Shown: positions 43,739 to 52,163, counted from the stretch's first letter. The stretch is DNA of 64,000 nucleotides from JACJYM01 sp965230495 (GCA_965230495.1 CBDDLC010000002.1:1-64000); one strand, 5' to 3'. The notes: generated by a model from the letters alone, not told the origin. A program made the numbers and translations.

Positions 43739-44338
43739 TTGGATAAAAAAATTACAAAAAAACATAGGTTATTCGAGGAAGAATTGTTTCCCCACATGGA
43801 GGCGTTAAAGACCTTTGCATACCACCTATGTTATAACGAAAATGATGCCGATGATTTAGTTCAAGAGACATATTTGAAAGCTCATAGATTTTTAGATAAG
43901 TATGTTGAGGGAACTAATGCGAAGGCTTGGTTGTTTAAAATCTTGAAAAACGCTTACATTAACGAGTATAGAAAGAAAAGTAAGCGTCCTACTAAAGTTG
44001 ATTTCGAAGATGTTGTCAACTTTCATGATAGTGAAGATTCACACAGAGGTTTTTTTGATTTAAGGGAAGAACTATTCCAGAATATGATGGGTGATGAGGT
44101 GACTATCGCCATAAATTCTCTTCCCATTGACTTTAGAACAGTCATACTGCTTTGTGATGTAGAAGGCTTCACTTACGAAGAAATAGCCAAAATTATTGAT
44201 GTACCTATTGGTACTGTAAGATCACGTTTATTCCGGGCAAGGAATATGTTGAAGGGAAAATTGAGAAATTATGCCCAAAAATTGGGTTACGAAGACAAAC
44301 GAGGGCAGAGAAGCGAGAAAAAGAAAGAAGAAGAGTAA
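43739..44338 (+). CDS. ECF-type RNA polymerase sigma-70 factor (third)
   Basis: The 199 residues contain a well-conserved region 2 (about 22-95: LKTFAYHLCYNENDADDLVQ, ETYLKAHRFLDKY, KAWLFKILKNAYINEYRKKS) and region 4 (about 120-180: INSLPIDFRTVILLCDVEGF, TYEEIAKIIDVPIGTVRSRL). The DLVQETYLKA and GTVRSRLFRAR signatures place it with the RpoE/SigW-like ECF factors. TTG 43739 is the only start that keeps the N terminus; an in-frame TAA lies at 43724 and the next ATG would remove 19 residues. The basic, acidic-ended tail (KRGQRSEKKKEEE) is low complexity. A small anti-sigma-like gene follows 81 bp downstream. Confidence 0.93.
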   Translation: MDKKITKKHRLFEEELFPHMEALKTFAYHLCYNENDADDLVQETYLKAHRFLDKYVEGTNAKAWLFKILKNAYINEYRKKSKRPTKVDFEDVVNFHDSEDSHRGFFDLREELFQNMMGDEVTIAINSLPIDFRTVILLCDVEGFTYEEIAKIIDVPIGTVRSRLFRARNMLKGKLRNYAQKLGYEDKRGQRSEKKKEEE

Positions 44339-44419
44339 GTTTTAGTGAGAATAATTATTTTTTAGAGGTTCAGAATAAATATGAAGACTGTTGATTTGTA
44401 AAATATTAAACATTACAAA

Positions 44420-44647
44420 ATGGAAAGATTTAATGATTTAAGAAACAAAATCAATCTGTATTTTGATAATCAATTAGACCATCAAGATCAAAAAGAACTC
44501 CTTTCAAAGGTGGATGTGGATCCACAATGTTCGAAACTCTTTAATAAGGAAAAATCTTTTCGAGATTTTATTAAAAATAATGTTAAAAGATCAACGGTAT
44601 CCCCTGAATTTATAAGAAATCTGCGAGATAGAATCCAAGTGGGTTGA
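44420..44647 (+). CDS. Small soluble anti-sigma-like protein
   Basis: The 75 residues lie directly downstream of the third ECF sigma gene. The N-terminal pattern (INLYFDNQLDHQDQKELLSK, then DPQCSKLFNKEKSFRDFIK) resembles the zinc-type anti-sigma fold HxxxCxxC, but only one histidine and one cysteine are present in the region, so metal binding is doubtful. There is no membrane span. The C terminus (SPEFIRNLRDRIQVG) fits the helix that ends such short anti-sigma proteins. Function is inferred mainly from position. A bidirectional terminator follows at once. Confidence 0.7.
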   Translation: MERFNDLRNKINLYFDNQLDHQDQKELLSKVDVDPQCSKLFNKEKSFRDFIKNNVKRSTVSPEFIRNLRDRIQVG

Positions 44648-44653
44648 AAAACA

Positions 44654-44683
44654 AAGCCGAAGCTGATTTCTCAACCTCGGCTT
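44654..44683. terminator. Bidirectional terminator between anti-sigma and dodecin genes
   Basis: AAGCCGAAGCTGA (44654-44666) and TCAACCTCGGCTT (44671-44683) form a 13-position stem with two mismatches and a TTTC loop. The convergent genes end 7 and 27 bp away. Confidence 0.65.
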
Positions 44684-44709
44684 ATAGCATCTCAGTGGGT
44701 TCTTAGAAG

Positions 44710-44913
44710 TTAATCTAATACTTCAAAACTGATTTTTAGATTAACTCTGTATTCCTTTATTTTACCTTTTTCTACAGTCACACTTTGACTTTGAACAAAT
44801 GCTGATTTAATTCCTTTTACTGATTTTGAGGCTTTTTCTACTCCTTTAGCAGTTGCGTCTTCCCAGCTTTTTTTACTACTTGATAAAACTTCGATTACTT
44901 TTAAAATTGCCAT
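44710..44913 (-). CDS. Dodecin-family flavin-binding protein
   Basis: Starting at ATG 44913 gives 67 residues, exactly dodecin length, beginning MAILKVIEVLSSSKKSWEDA. The upstream in-frame extension to 44970 adds 19 residues and is not needed. Dodecins are small beta-alpha-beta-beta proteins that form dodecameric shells and bind or store flavins (or CoA). The visible family features are the KVIE(V/I)..SS..SWEDA N terminus, VEKASKSVKGIKSAFVQSQS, and the final KEYRVNLKISFEV strand. It is a single gene that shares a terminator with the convergent anti-sigma gene. Confidence 0.9.
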   Translation of the reverse strand: MAILKVIEVLSSSKKSWEDATAKGVEKASKSVKGIKSAFVQSQSVTVEKGKIKEYRVNLKISFEVLD

Positions 44914-44973
44914 TGTATTATGTTTTTTATGATTAACTCCATTTAGACGCGATGTACGATTTTTAGTCACTAA

Positions 44974-45996
44974 TTATTTCCATACTTCACACCCTTCGGT
45001 ACAATTGGTGCATATATCAATCTGATCTCTACCTTTTAATATTTGGGTTCTAAATTTTTTATATGATTCTCCCTTCCATATGTTTTTGAAAGAAGAGTTT
45101 TTCAAATCACCCAATCGATGAGTAGCATCCTTATCAAAACAGCATGGAACCACCATTCCGTCCCAAGTAACTACACATGCATGCCAAAGTTTCCAACAGT
45201 GATTAAGGAGTAGGTTTTTTATAGAATAGGTTCCATCATCATTTTTTTTATACCTCGAGTATTTTTCAATAGTTGGTATTAGCTCGTTACCATTTTTATA
45301 ATCATAAACTTGTGCAGTTTTTAGTTTCACCTCATCTATTCCTATTTTTTTGGCAATTTCATAGATATCAGGTATTTGATGTTCATTGGGCTTGACAACC
45401 AAAAATTGAAAAATGGTATAAGGCGTTTTTGAATTTAGCTTTTTCTTCCACTTAACCAAGTTTCGAGCTCCTTGAAGAACAGTTTCCAAGTTGCCTTCCT
45501 TCCGGTAATTTTGATAAGTTTCTTGTGTTGTTCCATCAACAGAAATGATTATTCGGTCCAAACCGGAGAGTATGGTTTGTTCGCAGTTTTTATCATTTAA
45601 AAAATGACCATTGGTGGAGGTAATAGTATAAATTCCTTTGTCCGAAGCATACTTTACCATTTCTAAGAAAGAGGGATTAATATACGGTTCGCCCTGAAAG
45701 TAGAAAATTAAATATATTAATCTGGAGTATAATTGATCAATAATACTTTTAAAAAAATTAGATTTCAAGTTGCCGGTATCTCTTGTAAAAGCTCTTAGAC
45801 CACTAGGACATTCAGGACATCTGAGATTGCAGGCAGTTGTAGGTTCTACAGAAATGGTCATGGGTAAACCCCATTGTACTGGTCTTTTTATAAGTCTGGT
45901 GATATAGTATGAAATAAGAACTAATGAAGCATTAATTAACCTAGATGGAGTAAGTTTTTTTACGAAATTAACACTATCATGCAGCGAGCTAGGCAT
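44974..45996 (-). CDS. Radical SAM protein with SPASM domain
   Basis: The 340 residues contain the radical SAM cluster motif CxxxCxxC (Cys56, Cys60, Cys63 in TTACNLRCPECPSG), expected to bind the SAM-cleaving 4Fe-4S cluster. A SPASM-type C terminus has further cysteines: CWKLWHACVVTWDGMVVPCC and DICTNCTEGCEVWK. The fold matches the AslB/PqqE/MoaA-like group that modifies peptides, proteins or cofactors. No small precursor peptide gene is visible nearby. It overlaps the upstream DinB-like gene by one base (TAATG), which indicates translational coupling. The substrate is unknown. Confidence 0.92.
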   Translation of the reverse strand: MPSSLHDSVNFVKKLTPSRLINASLVLISYYITRLIKRPVQWGLPMTISVEPTTACNLRCPECPSGLRAFTRDTGNLKSNFFKSIIDQLYSRLIYLIFYFQGEPYINPSFLEMVKYASDKGIYTITSTNGHFLNDKNCEQTILSGLDRIIISVDGTTQETYQNYRKEGNLETVLQGARNLVKWKKKLNSKTPYTIFQFLVVKPNEHQIPDIYEIAKKIGIDEVKLKTAQVYDYKNGNELIPTIEKYSRYKKNDDGTYSIKNLLLNHCWKLWHACVVTWDGMVVPCCFDKDATHRLGDLKNSSFKNIWKGESYKKFRTQILKGRDQIDICTNCTEGCEVWK

Positions 45997-46508
45997 TAAG
46001 AAACTGAGTATTTAGTTTTTAATATGTGTAAATGATGTTTGACATGACCTGCCAAAATGTAGATCATAGCCAATGTCGAAATTTTGTTACCACTTGCAGT
46101 TCCATTAGAATCCAGTTGGGAATCTTTTAGGTTGGAAATCATTTCAATATTGGACAATCTTAAATTTTTGAATTCAGCGATAAGACTTTTAATTTCTATG
46201 TGGTCAAAATCATGGTCGTTAATGTATGCATCATGATTGAAACCAGGCAAAGCTTGTGTTTCGCCTCTTGAAATACATAAAATACGATAAGAAAATACTC
46301 TTTCAACATCTATCATATGTACAAGTAATTCCCGTACCGTCCATTTTCCTTCAGCATACTTATAGTTTGCTCTTTCTTCATTTTTCAAAAAGGTCGACTT
46401 AATTTGTTCTATTTGTTGACCTAGAAGGCTGATTATTTCATCTTCATTTACACTATGTATATAATTATGATAATAAGGTGGATAAGAATTACTATCCGGA
46501 AATTTCAT
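45996..46508 (-). CDS. DinB-like (DinB/YfiT superfamily) putative metal-binding protein
   Basis: The 170 residues form the four-helix DinB/YfiT pattern. The metal-site histidines are visible: His64 in TVRELLVHMIDVERV and two of those in ILAGHVKHHLHIL. The KYAEGKWTVRELL stretch is typical of the DinB_2 group. Family members are putative metal-dependent transferases, some using bacillithiol or other thiols; the reaction here is unknown. A TAnnTTTG element on the minus strand is 17 bp upstream. The gene is first in a pair with the radical SAM gene, so a joint role in a modification pathway is possible. Confidence 0.85.
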   Translation of the reverse strand: MKFPDSNSYPPYYHNYIHSVNEDEIISLLGQQIEQIKSTFLKNEERANYKYAEGKWTVRELLVHMIDVERVFSYRILCISRGETQALPGFNHDAYINDHDFDHIEIKSLIAEFKNLRLSNIEMISNLKDSQLDSNGTASGNKISTLAMIYILAGHVKHHLHILKTKYSVS

Positions 46509-46524
46509 ATCACTAATTTTGTGT

Positions 46525-46532
46525 CAAAGTTA
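46525..46532 (-). promoter_or_regulatory. TAnnTTTG promoter element of the DinB-radical SAM operon
   Basis: TAACTTTG on the minus strand fits the -7 consensus and ends 17 bp before the ATG at 46508. Confidence 0.5.
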
Positions 46533-46562
46533 TTTCATTATTGATAATAACGATAGCCATAA

Positions 46563-46599
46563 ATAAAAAACGGACTAAAAAACTTAGTTTCTAGCCCGT
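46563..46599 (-). terminator. Terminator downstream of the YhhN-like gene
   Basis: On the minus strand ACGGGCTA pairs with TAGTCCGT (one G-U), with the inner A/T stretch extending the stem. It is followed by six or more T residues. It lies about 77 bp past the stop at 46676. Confidence 0.7.
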
Positions 46600-46675
46600 C
46601 ATTACTAACCTTTTTAAATGCAATCACTTATTTGACGCATCATATCCTTGAAGTCACACTTTTGCCAAAATCTTT

Positions 46676-47335
46676 TTATGACAGATGTTTTTGTTCAACT
46701 ATAAATCCACAAATGACTAATAGGATTCCTAAAGTCTGAAATAAGATGATACACTGTGCTTGTGATAGATCAGGACTGGTATACTCTAAAAGAAGCAAAG
46801 TGCTGACTCCTAACAGTAAAATTGAAACGATTAAAAAGTAATAACCCTTTAATCTTGTATCACGTAGTATTATACTTACGGTTGATAGGATATACGAAAT
46901 AACCAAAACTAGGGTAAAGGAGACAATCGTGGAAGAATTTATTTTTGACCATCCAAATAATAGAAAGGCTACAATAACTAAGAAAACTGAATACTTTTGA
47001 AAGGTGTTGATGTTTCGATGATATCTTCTATTGGACCAAGCAAGGAAAATGAAAAAAATGGCGTAGGAAATTAATGACATTTTATTTGCCTGAAGAGAGG
47101 GAAACATAAATAAAATATCACCTATTAAGGAGAAGATTAGTGAAGTAATAAAGATGTTGTTTTGATACTTTACGCTAGAGATGTAAAATGCGATGAGTAC
47201 TCCACTCAAAAGGGATCTTGCCACATAAAAATATGTGCTTTGCATACCAGCTGAATAAATGGTAGAGCACAAAAGAAGGGCGGTGAGAAGAATGAATTTC
47301 CAATGATCAGTTAATATAGTTTTTATCTGCTCCAT
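46676..47335 (-). CDS. YhhN/TMEM86-like polytopic membrane protein (putative lysoplasmalogenase)
   Basis: The 219 residues contain about eight hydrophobic spans. The segment ITSLIFSLIGDILFMFPS matches the conserved SxxGD signature of the YhhN/TMEM86 family, in which some animal and bacterial members hydrolyse the vinyl-ether bond of lysoplasmalogens. Beyond this the similarity is weak, so enzymatic function is tentative. The first 13 bp overlap the end of the glycosyltransferase gene, so the two are cotranscribed and probably translationally coupled. This couples a lipid-type membrane protein with a polyprenyl-sugar transferase. Confidence 0.65.
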   Translation of the reverse strand: MEQIKTILTDHWKFILLTALLLCSTIYSAGMQSTYFYVARSLLSGVLIAFYISSVKYQNNIFITSLIFSLIGDILFMFPSLQANKMSLISYAIFFIFLAWSNRRYHRNINTFQKYSVFLVIVAFLLFGWSKINSSTIVSFTLVLVISYILSTVSIILRDTRLKGYYFLIVSILLLGVSTLLLLEYTSPDLSQAQCIILFQTLGILLVICGFIVEQKHLS

Positions 47336-48045
47336 AAATTATACTTTAGAATACAATATATCGCTCTAAATCCATCGACCCAATTTATTTTTTTTCCTTC
47401 GGCATAGGTCCTTCCATAATACGATATTCCTACTTCATATATTCGTATTTTTTTTATTCTCGAAATTTTCGCAGTTACTTCAGGTTCAAAACCAAATCTT
47501 TTTTCCTTTAGATCAAGAGATTGTACGATTTCTCTTTTAAATAGCTTGTAGCAAGTTTCCATATCTGTCAGATTCAAATTGGTAAAGGCATTAGATAAGC
47601 TTGTTAAAAACTTGTTTCCAATGGAATGCCAAAAGAACAAAATCCTGTGTGGTTTCCCTCCCATAAACCTTGAGCCATAAACAACATCTGCATATCCTTC
47701 AAGGACTGGCTTTAAGAGTATGCTATATTCGTTCGGGTCGTATTCTAAATCAGCATCCTGAATTATGATAAAATCCCCAGTTGCACTTTTGATACCCGTA
47801 TGAAGAGCAGCACCTTTTCCCATGTTTTTTTGGTGAGAAAATACGGATACCCTATTATCCGGATTCTGTAATCTCCACTCGTTAATTTTTTCTAAGGTAT
47901 GATCTTCCGAATGGTCATTAACGATAATTATTTCTTTGGATAGATTATTTGATAGTTCTACGGAAGAAACTTTATTCAAAAGATGAACAATAGTATTTTC
48001 TTCATTGTAGGCGGGAATTATTATGGATAACTTATGTGAAGACAT
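47323..48045 (-). CDS. Family 2 glycosyltransferase, dolichyl-phosphate mannose synthase-like
   Basis: The 240 residues show the GT2/GT-A fold: LSIIIPAYNEENTI at the N terminus, IIIVNDHSEDHT, GKGAALHTGIKSATGDFIII, and the metal/nucleotide motif DADLEYDP. The downstream region (GSRFMGG, then DMETCYKLFKREIV, FGFEPEVTAKI, SYYGRTYAEGKKI) follows the DPM1/polyprenyl-phosphate hexosyltransferase pattern. No C-terminal membrane spans are present, so it is the short DPM1 form. It would transfer a hexose from a nucleotide sugar to an undecaprenyl-type carrier. The sugar is unknown. It is followed by a YhhN-like gene with a 13-bp overlap and preceded by its own promoter element. Confidence 0.92.
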   Translation of the reverse strand: MSSHKLSIIIPAYNEENTIVHLLNKVSSVELSNNLSKEIIIVNDHSEDHTLEKINEWRLQNPDNRVSVFSHQKNMGKGAALHTGIKSATGDFIIIQDADLEYDPNEYSILLKPVLEGYADVVYGSRFMGGKPHRILFFWHSIGNKFLTSLSNAFTNLNLTDMETCYKLFKREIVQSLDLKEKRFGFEPEVTAKISRIKKIRIYEVGISYYGRTYAEGKKINWVDGFRAIYCILKYNLWSR

Positions 48046-48068
48046 TTTGCAAGTGTTTGTAAGTTGAT

Positions 48069-48076
48069 CAAAAATA
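48069..48076 (-). promoter_or_regulatory. TAnnTTTG promoter element of the glycosyltransferase operon
   Basis: TATTTTTG on the minus strand, 24 bp before the ATG at 48045. It matches the -7 consensus fully. Confidence 0.5.
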
Positions 48077-48121
48077 GATAAATATGTGTTGTTAAATTAT
48101 TTAATCGGGTTAAAGTAATCT

Positions 48122-49513
48122 TTACTTGTTTAAGCGATAATTTTGTAGGGGATATTCATAATGAGAGCTATCCGAAAAAACAAAGTATTTTTCGTTAAGT
48201 TGAGAGTAATCGAATATGCCCCAATTTGTTATAAATACTTTGTTCTTTTCTTTTGCCCAAACTAACTCTTCGGGATTTTTTGATATTAGAATTGAATGGG
48301 TGTCGTTGAATCGAATGGTACTAAGAAGCCAAAATTCGTAACAACTGGCCCAAGTCATCATAAGTTTGTCTTTATCAACAGATTCCAAAGAGACTATTTT
48401 TTTTCTTTTTTTAGTAGCCTTGTTTTCTTGTAATATGGAATCCAGATAAGAAAGCCTATCCGTATATGTTTGGTGACATGAATATATCTGCGAGACTCTG
48501 ATGGTTATCATTGCTAAGAACAGTAAAAACCATATTTTGAAATGTTTGATTTTTAGTATATCGAAAACCAAAGGAATCGAAACAAAGACACTTAAAGGGA
48601 GGTATAAGTTTTCCATATAAAAGGGTTGCACGTTGTGGGGATAGCATACATTAATAATGAAAACATAGCCTAAGAAGGAAAGAGTTGTCCAGGTCAGTTT
48701 TAGCCAGTTTTTTTGCACGATATAACCGAATAAAACGACCAATAAACCCAAGCTTAAAAAGATAAACTTTCCGTATAGATCATGTATGAATAATTGATTG
48801 GATTCAAGATGGAGATAATTGGGGAATAGTTCTATAAAATTAGATATTTTGCCCAAAGCCTCCAAGTCGTACGAAGTGTTGAAGAAAAGCTTTTTGATAG
48901 TAGATAGAGCAATATAGCTCATAAACTGACTCAGGAAAAGCTTCTTACTTATTTGCTTGTCTATTAAGAAAAAGACCATAGAAAACACATAAGGAAACAT
49001 GATTAAAGGGTGAATAAATACCAAAGCGAATAACATTAAATTAGTTGAAGTTATATATGTCCAATGAGTTTCTTGTTGGCGACTCATGGTATGAAGTAAA
49101 GCAGTATAAACGACAAGAATACCTATACCTTGAGGTAATTCAGATTGTATCCAATAGAAAGTATCTGTGACCATTAGAAAACTTATCAAAAACATGGTTA
49201 TTCCAAATTTCCAATTATTTGAAATTCTCCATGAAAAGTGATAGCACAAAAAATAGAAAATGACAAAGGCCATTGAATATAACTTGGAAATGGTAGAAAT
49301 ATCCAGAGATAACTTACTGGCTAATAAAGGGAACAGTTGAGTAAAGAATGCTCCAAATCTAAAATTTTGAATAGCGAAACTATCATCCTTAATTATGTAA
49401 AACAAATGAAAAGCAATGTCAATAAAAGCAGTCCTTTCTAAGTAAAAATGAATGGAAAAAATTAAAAGGATTAGGTAGCCCAGGGTTCCTGTCCAGTATG
49501 ATGTTTTGTTCAT
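48122..49513 (-). CDS. Polytopic membrane protein of unknown function (possibly GT-C-like)
   Basis: The 463 residues have ten or more hydrophobic spans separated by short loops, and a soluble C-terminal 100 residues (SLESVDKDKLMMTWASCYEF and after). The N-terminal outer loop has acidic residues (ERTAFIDIAFHLFYIIKDDS), which would fit a lipid-linked sugar glycosyltransferase of GT-C type, but I cannot identify a conserved catalytic motif with confidence. It lies upstream of, and on the same strand as, the DPM1-like gene with a 76-bp gap. A role in the same polyprenyl-linked sugar pathway is inference from that neighbour only. Confidence 0.7.
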   Translation of the reverse strand: MNKTSYWTGTLGYLILLIFSIHFYLERTAFIDIAFHLFYIIKDDSFAIQNFRFGAFFTQLFPLLASKLSLDISTISKLYSMAFVIFYFLCYHFSWRISNNWKFGITMFLISFLMVTDTFYWIQSELPQGIGILVVYTALLHTMSRQQETHWTYITSTNLMLFALVFIHPLIMFPYVFSMVFFLIDKQISKKLFLSQFMSYIALSTIKKLFFNTSYDLEALGKISNFIELFPNYLHLESNQLFIHDLYGKFIFLSLGLLVVLFGYIVQKNWLKLTWTTLSFLGYVFIINVCYPHNVQPFYMENLYLPLSVFVSIPLVFDILKIKHFKIWFLLFLAMITIRVSQIYSCHQTYTDRLSYLDSILQENKATKKRKKIVSLESVDKDKLMMTWASCYEFWLLSTIRFNDTHSILISKNPEELVWAKEKNKVFITNWGIFDYSQLNEKYFVFSDSSHYEYPLQNYRLNK

Positions 49514-49715
49514 AATTTAATGGTTTACACAGAAATTATTTAATATAAATGAAGTCTATTTGGAAGTGATTAACGTACTTCTATGGGATTACCTTATATA
49601 CTATTATGCAAATTGATGTAATAATACACTCATATGTCGTGGTCGTTAAATTGGTTTATGAATGAGTACAAATGGGTAATTAGAAACATTTTAGTCGATA
49701 GTTATCAATAGTTTT

Positions 49716-49742
49716 TATTTTTGGACTCAAATAAAAGAGGAG
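49716..49742 (+). promoter_or_regulatory. TAnnTTTG promoter and strong Shine-Dalgarno of the reductase gene
   Basis: TATTTTTG (49716-49723) matches the -7 consensus. AGAGGAG (49736-49742) lies 6 bp before ATG 49749 and is an unusually good Shine-Dalgarno for this group, fixing the start. Confidence 0.55.
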
Positions 49743-49748
49743 TTAGAT

Positions 49749-50834
49749 ATGACATTTTATGAATTAGAAGTTGAAAAAGTAAAACAGGAAACAGCGGATA
49801 CAAAGAGTATTTATTTTACGATCCCCAAAGAACTAAAGAGAGACTTTGACTATGCGGGAGGACAATATATTACTATTTCAGCGATGATTAATGGAAGCGA
49901 AGTGCGAAGATCCTATTCACTTAGTTCAGCTCCTTATGAACAAGAATTTAGAATTGGAGTGAAGAGAGTTGAGCAAGGCTTGATGTCAAATTATCTCCAT
50001 GATAATATAGATCAGGGTGCGCTGGTAAAAGTGTCAAAACCTGAGGGGAAATTTATTCATGAAATATCAGAAGATTCTAGAAGTCATTATTTTATTTGTG
50101 CAGGAAGTGGAATAACCCCAGTCTTAAGTATTGTTAAGTCTGTTTTGGAAAATGAACCTCAAAGCTTTTGTTATTTACTATATGGAAGTAGAGATGAGAA
50201 GTCTATTATCTATTTGGAGGAATTGAATAAGTTAGAAAACAAGTATGAGGGACAAATAGTAATAAGACATTCGCTTTCACAACCTTTGAAATCCAAGCCC
50301 GCAGGAATTAGAGGATTGTTTTCTAAATCAAAAGAGTCGTGGCAGGGGTTAAGGGGAAGAATTGATGAAATGAAAATAAAAGAGTTTATTAATGATAACC
50401 CGGAGAGAAATAAGAATGTATTTTATTTATGTGGTCCGGGTTCACTTATAAGGAGTGCGGAAGGATTGTTGAAGGCTATGAATATTCAGGGAAGCACAAT
50501 ACTCAAAGAACTTTTTACAATTGATAAAGAAGATGTACAGGAAGTAAAAGCTGTGGATAGTGGAAAGATAAAGGTTAAATATAAGGATAAGTGGTTCGAG
50601 GTTTCAATAGGAAAGGATAAGAGTATTTTAGATATGCTATTGGAAGAAAAGATAGATGTACCTTACTCCTGTACGAGTGGAGCATGTAGCACTTGTGTAG
50701 CCAAAGTTAAAGAAGGAGCGGCTGAAATGGAAGTATGTTATGCTCTGAACGAAAATGAAGTATCTGAAGGATTGATATTGACTTGTCAGGCTAAGCCTAC
50801 ATCCAATATATTAGAGATTGATTTCGATATTTAA
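49749..50834 (+). CDS. PaaE-like FAD/NAD(P)H reductase with C-terminal 2Fe-2S ferredoxin domain
   Basis: The 361 residues have three domains: an FAD-binding barrel (about 1-105; RRSYSLSSAP binds FAD), an NAD(P)-binding domain (about 106-250; CAGSGITPVLSI and YLCGPGSLIRSA), and a plant-type ferredoxin domain (about 275-361). The 2Fe-2S ligands Cys308, Cys313, Cys316 and Cys346 are all present (PYSCTSGACSTC ... LTCQ). This is the order of PaaE and related oxygenase reductases, which pass electrons from NAD(P)H to a partner oxygenase. No PaaABCD or other oxygenase genes are in the window, so the partner is unknown. A paralogue of the same layout is at 61325-62392. Confidence 0.92.
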   Translation: MTFYELEVEKVKQETADTKSIYFTIPKELKRDFDYAGGQYITISAMINGSEVRRSYSLSSAPYEQEFRIGVKRVEQGLMSNYLHDNIDQGALVKVSKPEGKFIHEISEDSRSHYFICAGSGITPVLSIVKSVLENEPQSFCYLLYGSRDEKSIIYLEELNKLENKYEGQIVIRHSLSQPLKSKPAGIRGLFSKSKESWQGLRGRIDEMKIKEFINDNPERNKNVFYLCGPGSLIRSAEGLLKAMNIQGSTILKELFTIDKEDVQEVKAVDSGKIKVKYKDKWFEVSIGKDKSILDMLLEEKIDVPYSCTSGACSTCVAKVKEGAAEMEVCYALNENEVSEGLILTCQAKPTSNILEIDFDI

Positions 50835-51014
50835 ACTAGTTGATGAAACGTATGCTGTTGAGTCGTAGCAGTTATGGCTTTTTGACCATAAATAAATGTA
50901 AGAAATTGATATATGAAATGTCAATAAAAATGATCATGTGATATTTTGGCAAAATTGGATGGTTATTTTATATAGTAAATTCCATTTGGTATTTCAAAGC
51001 ATAAAAACAAACGG

Positions 51015-52163
51015 ATGAAACAAAAGATAAGAATGGGAATGGTAGGAGGAGGAAGAGGAGCTTTTATTGGTGCAGTTCATAGAATGGCCGCCTTCATGGA
51101 TGGAGAAATAGAACTGGTTTGTGGTGCATTTAGCAGTGATCCAGTTAGGTCAAAACTATCCGGAGAGGATTTAGGTTTAGAAGAGGGCAGGGTTTATCCA
51201 GATTTTAAGACGATGTTTGAAGAAGAATCTAAGCTTCCTCCAGAAGAGCGAATGCATATGGTAAGTATTGTGACCCCCAATCACATGCATTTTGAACCAA
51301 GCATGATGGCTTTAGAATATGGATTTCATGTCGTTTGTGATAAGCCCTTGTGTTTTTCATTAGATGAAGCTTATGCTCTTAGAGACAGGGTTCGGGATTC
51401 AGGAATGTTGTTTGCCGTTACACATAACTACACGGGATATCCAATGGTGAAGCAAGCAAAGGAATTAGTGAAAGAGGGCAATATAGGAAAGATTAGAAGG
51501 ATAATTGTTGAGTATTCACAAGGATGGCTAACTGACTTTATTGAGTCCGAAGACCAGAAACAAGCGAAATGGCGTACTGATCCAAAAAAATCCGGCGTGG
51601 TAGGAGCTATGGGTGACATTGGTACCCATGCTGAAAACTTGGCTGAATATATTACAGGATTAAAGATTGAAGAAGTTTGTGCCCAATTAAATATTGCTGT
51701 CGAAGGGAGGCTGTTAGATGATGATAGTTACGTAATGTTGAAATTTGACAATGGGGCAAACGGAGTTTTGATGGCGAGTCAGATTTCTGCAGGAGAAGAA
51801 AACAACCTTAACATTAAAGTATCAGGAACAGAAGGTACTTTGGAATGGCATCAAATGGAACCAAACACTTTGAAAGTGTATTACAAGGATAAACCCATAC
51901 AAGTTTTTAGAACAGGAGGAATGAATAATTACGGCACAGCCTTGCGAGCAATCAGAATTCCAGCAGGTCATCCTGAAGGGTATTTGGAAGGGTTTGCGAA
52001 TATTTATAAAGAAGTTGCTCGGGCGGTAAGAATGAAGCTAGGTTACGAAAAAGGAAAAGAACCATTCGATTTTCCTGATATCAACGATGGTGTTAGGGGT
52101 ATGGAGTTTATAGATTTGGTAGTTAAGAGTCACCAATCAAACGAAAAATGGACCAAAGCTTAA
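51015..52163 (+). CDS. Gfo/Idh/MocA-family oxidoreductase
   Basis: The 382 residues open with a Rossmann NAD(P)-binding motif (RMGMVGGGRGAFIGAVHRMA), then VSIVTPNHMHFEPSMMAL and the family's lysine motif as VVCDKPLCFSLDEAY (EKP is replaced by DKP, a common variant). The substrate domain includes SGVVGAMGDIGTHAENLAEY, whose His is expected in the active site, and a large antiparallel sheet. These enzymes oxidise or reduce sugars, inositols and related polyols; the substrate cannot be read from sequence. The peptidyl-tRNA hydrolase gene starts 4 bp after its stop, an unusual operon partner. Confidence 0.93.
   Translation: MKQKIRMGMVGGGRGAFIGAVHRMAAFMDGEIELVCGAFSSDPVRSKLSGEDLGLEEGRVYPDFKTMFEEESKLPPEERMHMVSIVTPNHMHFEPSMMALEYGFHVVCDKPLCFSLDEAYALRDRVRDSGMLFAVTHNYTGYPMVKQAKELVKEGNIGKIRRIIVEYSQGWLTDFIESEDQKQAKWRTDPKKSGVVGAMGDIGTHAENLAEYITGLKIEEVCAQLNIAVEGRLLDDDSYVMLKFDNGANGVLMASQISAGEENNLNIKVSGTEGTLEWHQMEPNTLKVYYKDKPIQVFRTGGMNNYGTALRAIRIPAGHPEGYLEGFANIYKEVARAVRMKLGYEKGKEPFDFPDINDGVRGMEFIDLVVKSHQSNEKWTKA

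Noticed and set aside
44914..44970. 19-residue N-terminal extension of dodecin
   Set aside because: Dodecins are about 67 residues and begin exactly at the internal ATG 44913.
49640..49660. GTCGT...GGTTTATG upstream of the first PaaE-like gene
   Set aside because: The spacing and both boxes deviate from the motif. A good TAnnTTTG element is closer to the start.
50873..50892. Short hairpin TTATGG/CCATAA after the first PaaE-like gene
   Set aside because: Only 6 bp of stem and no T tract. Too weak to call a terminator.
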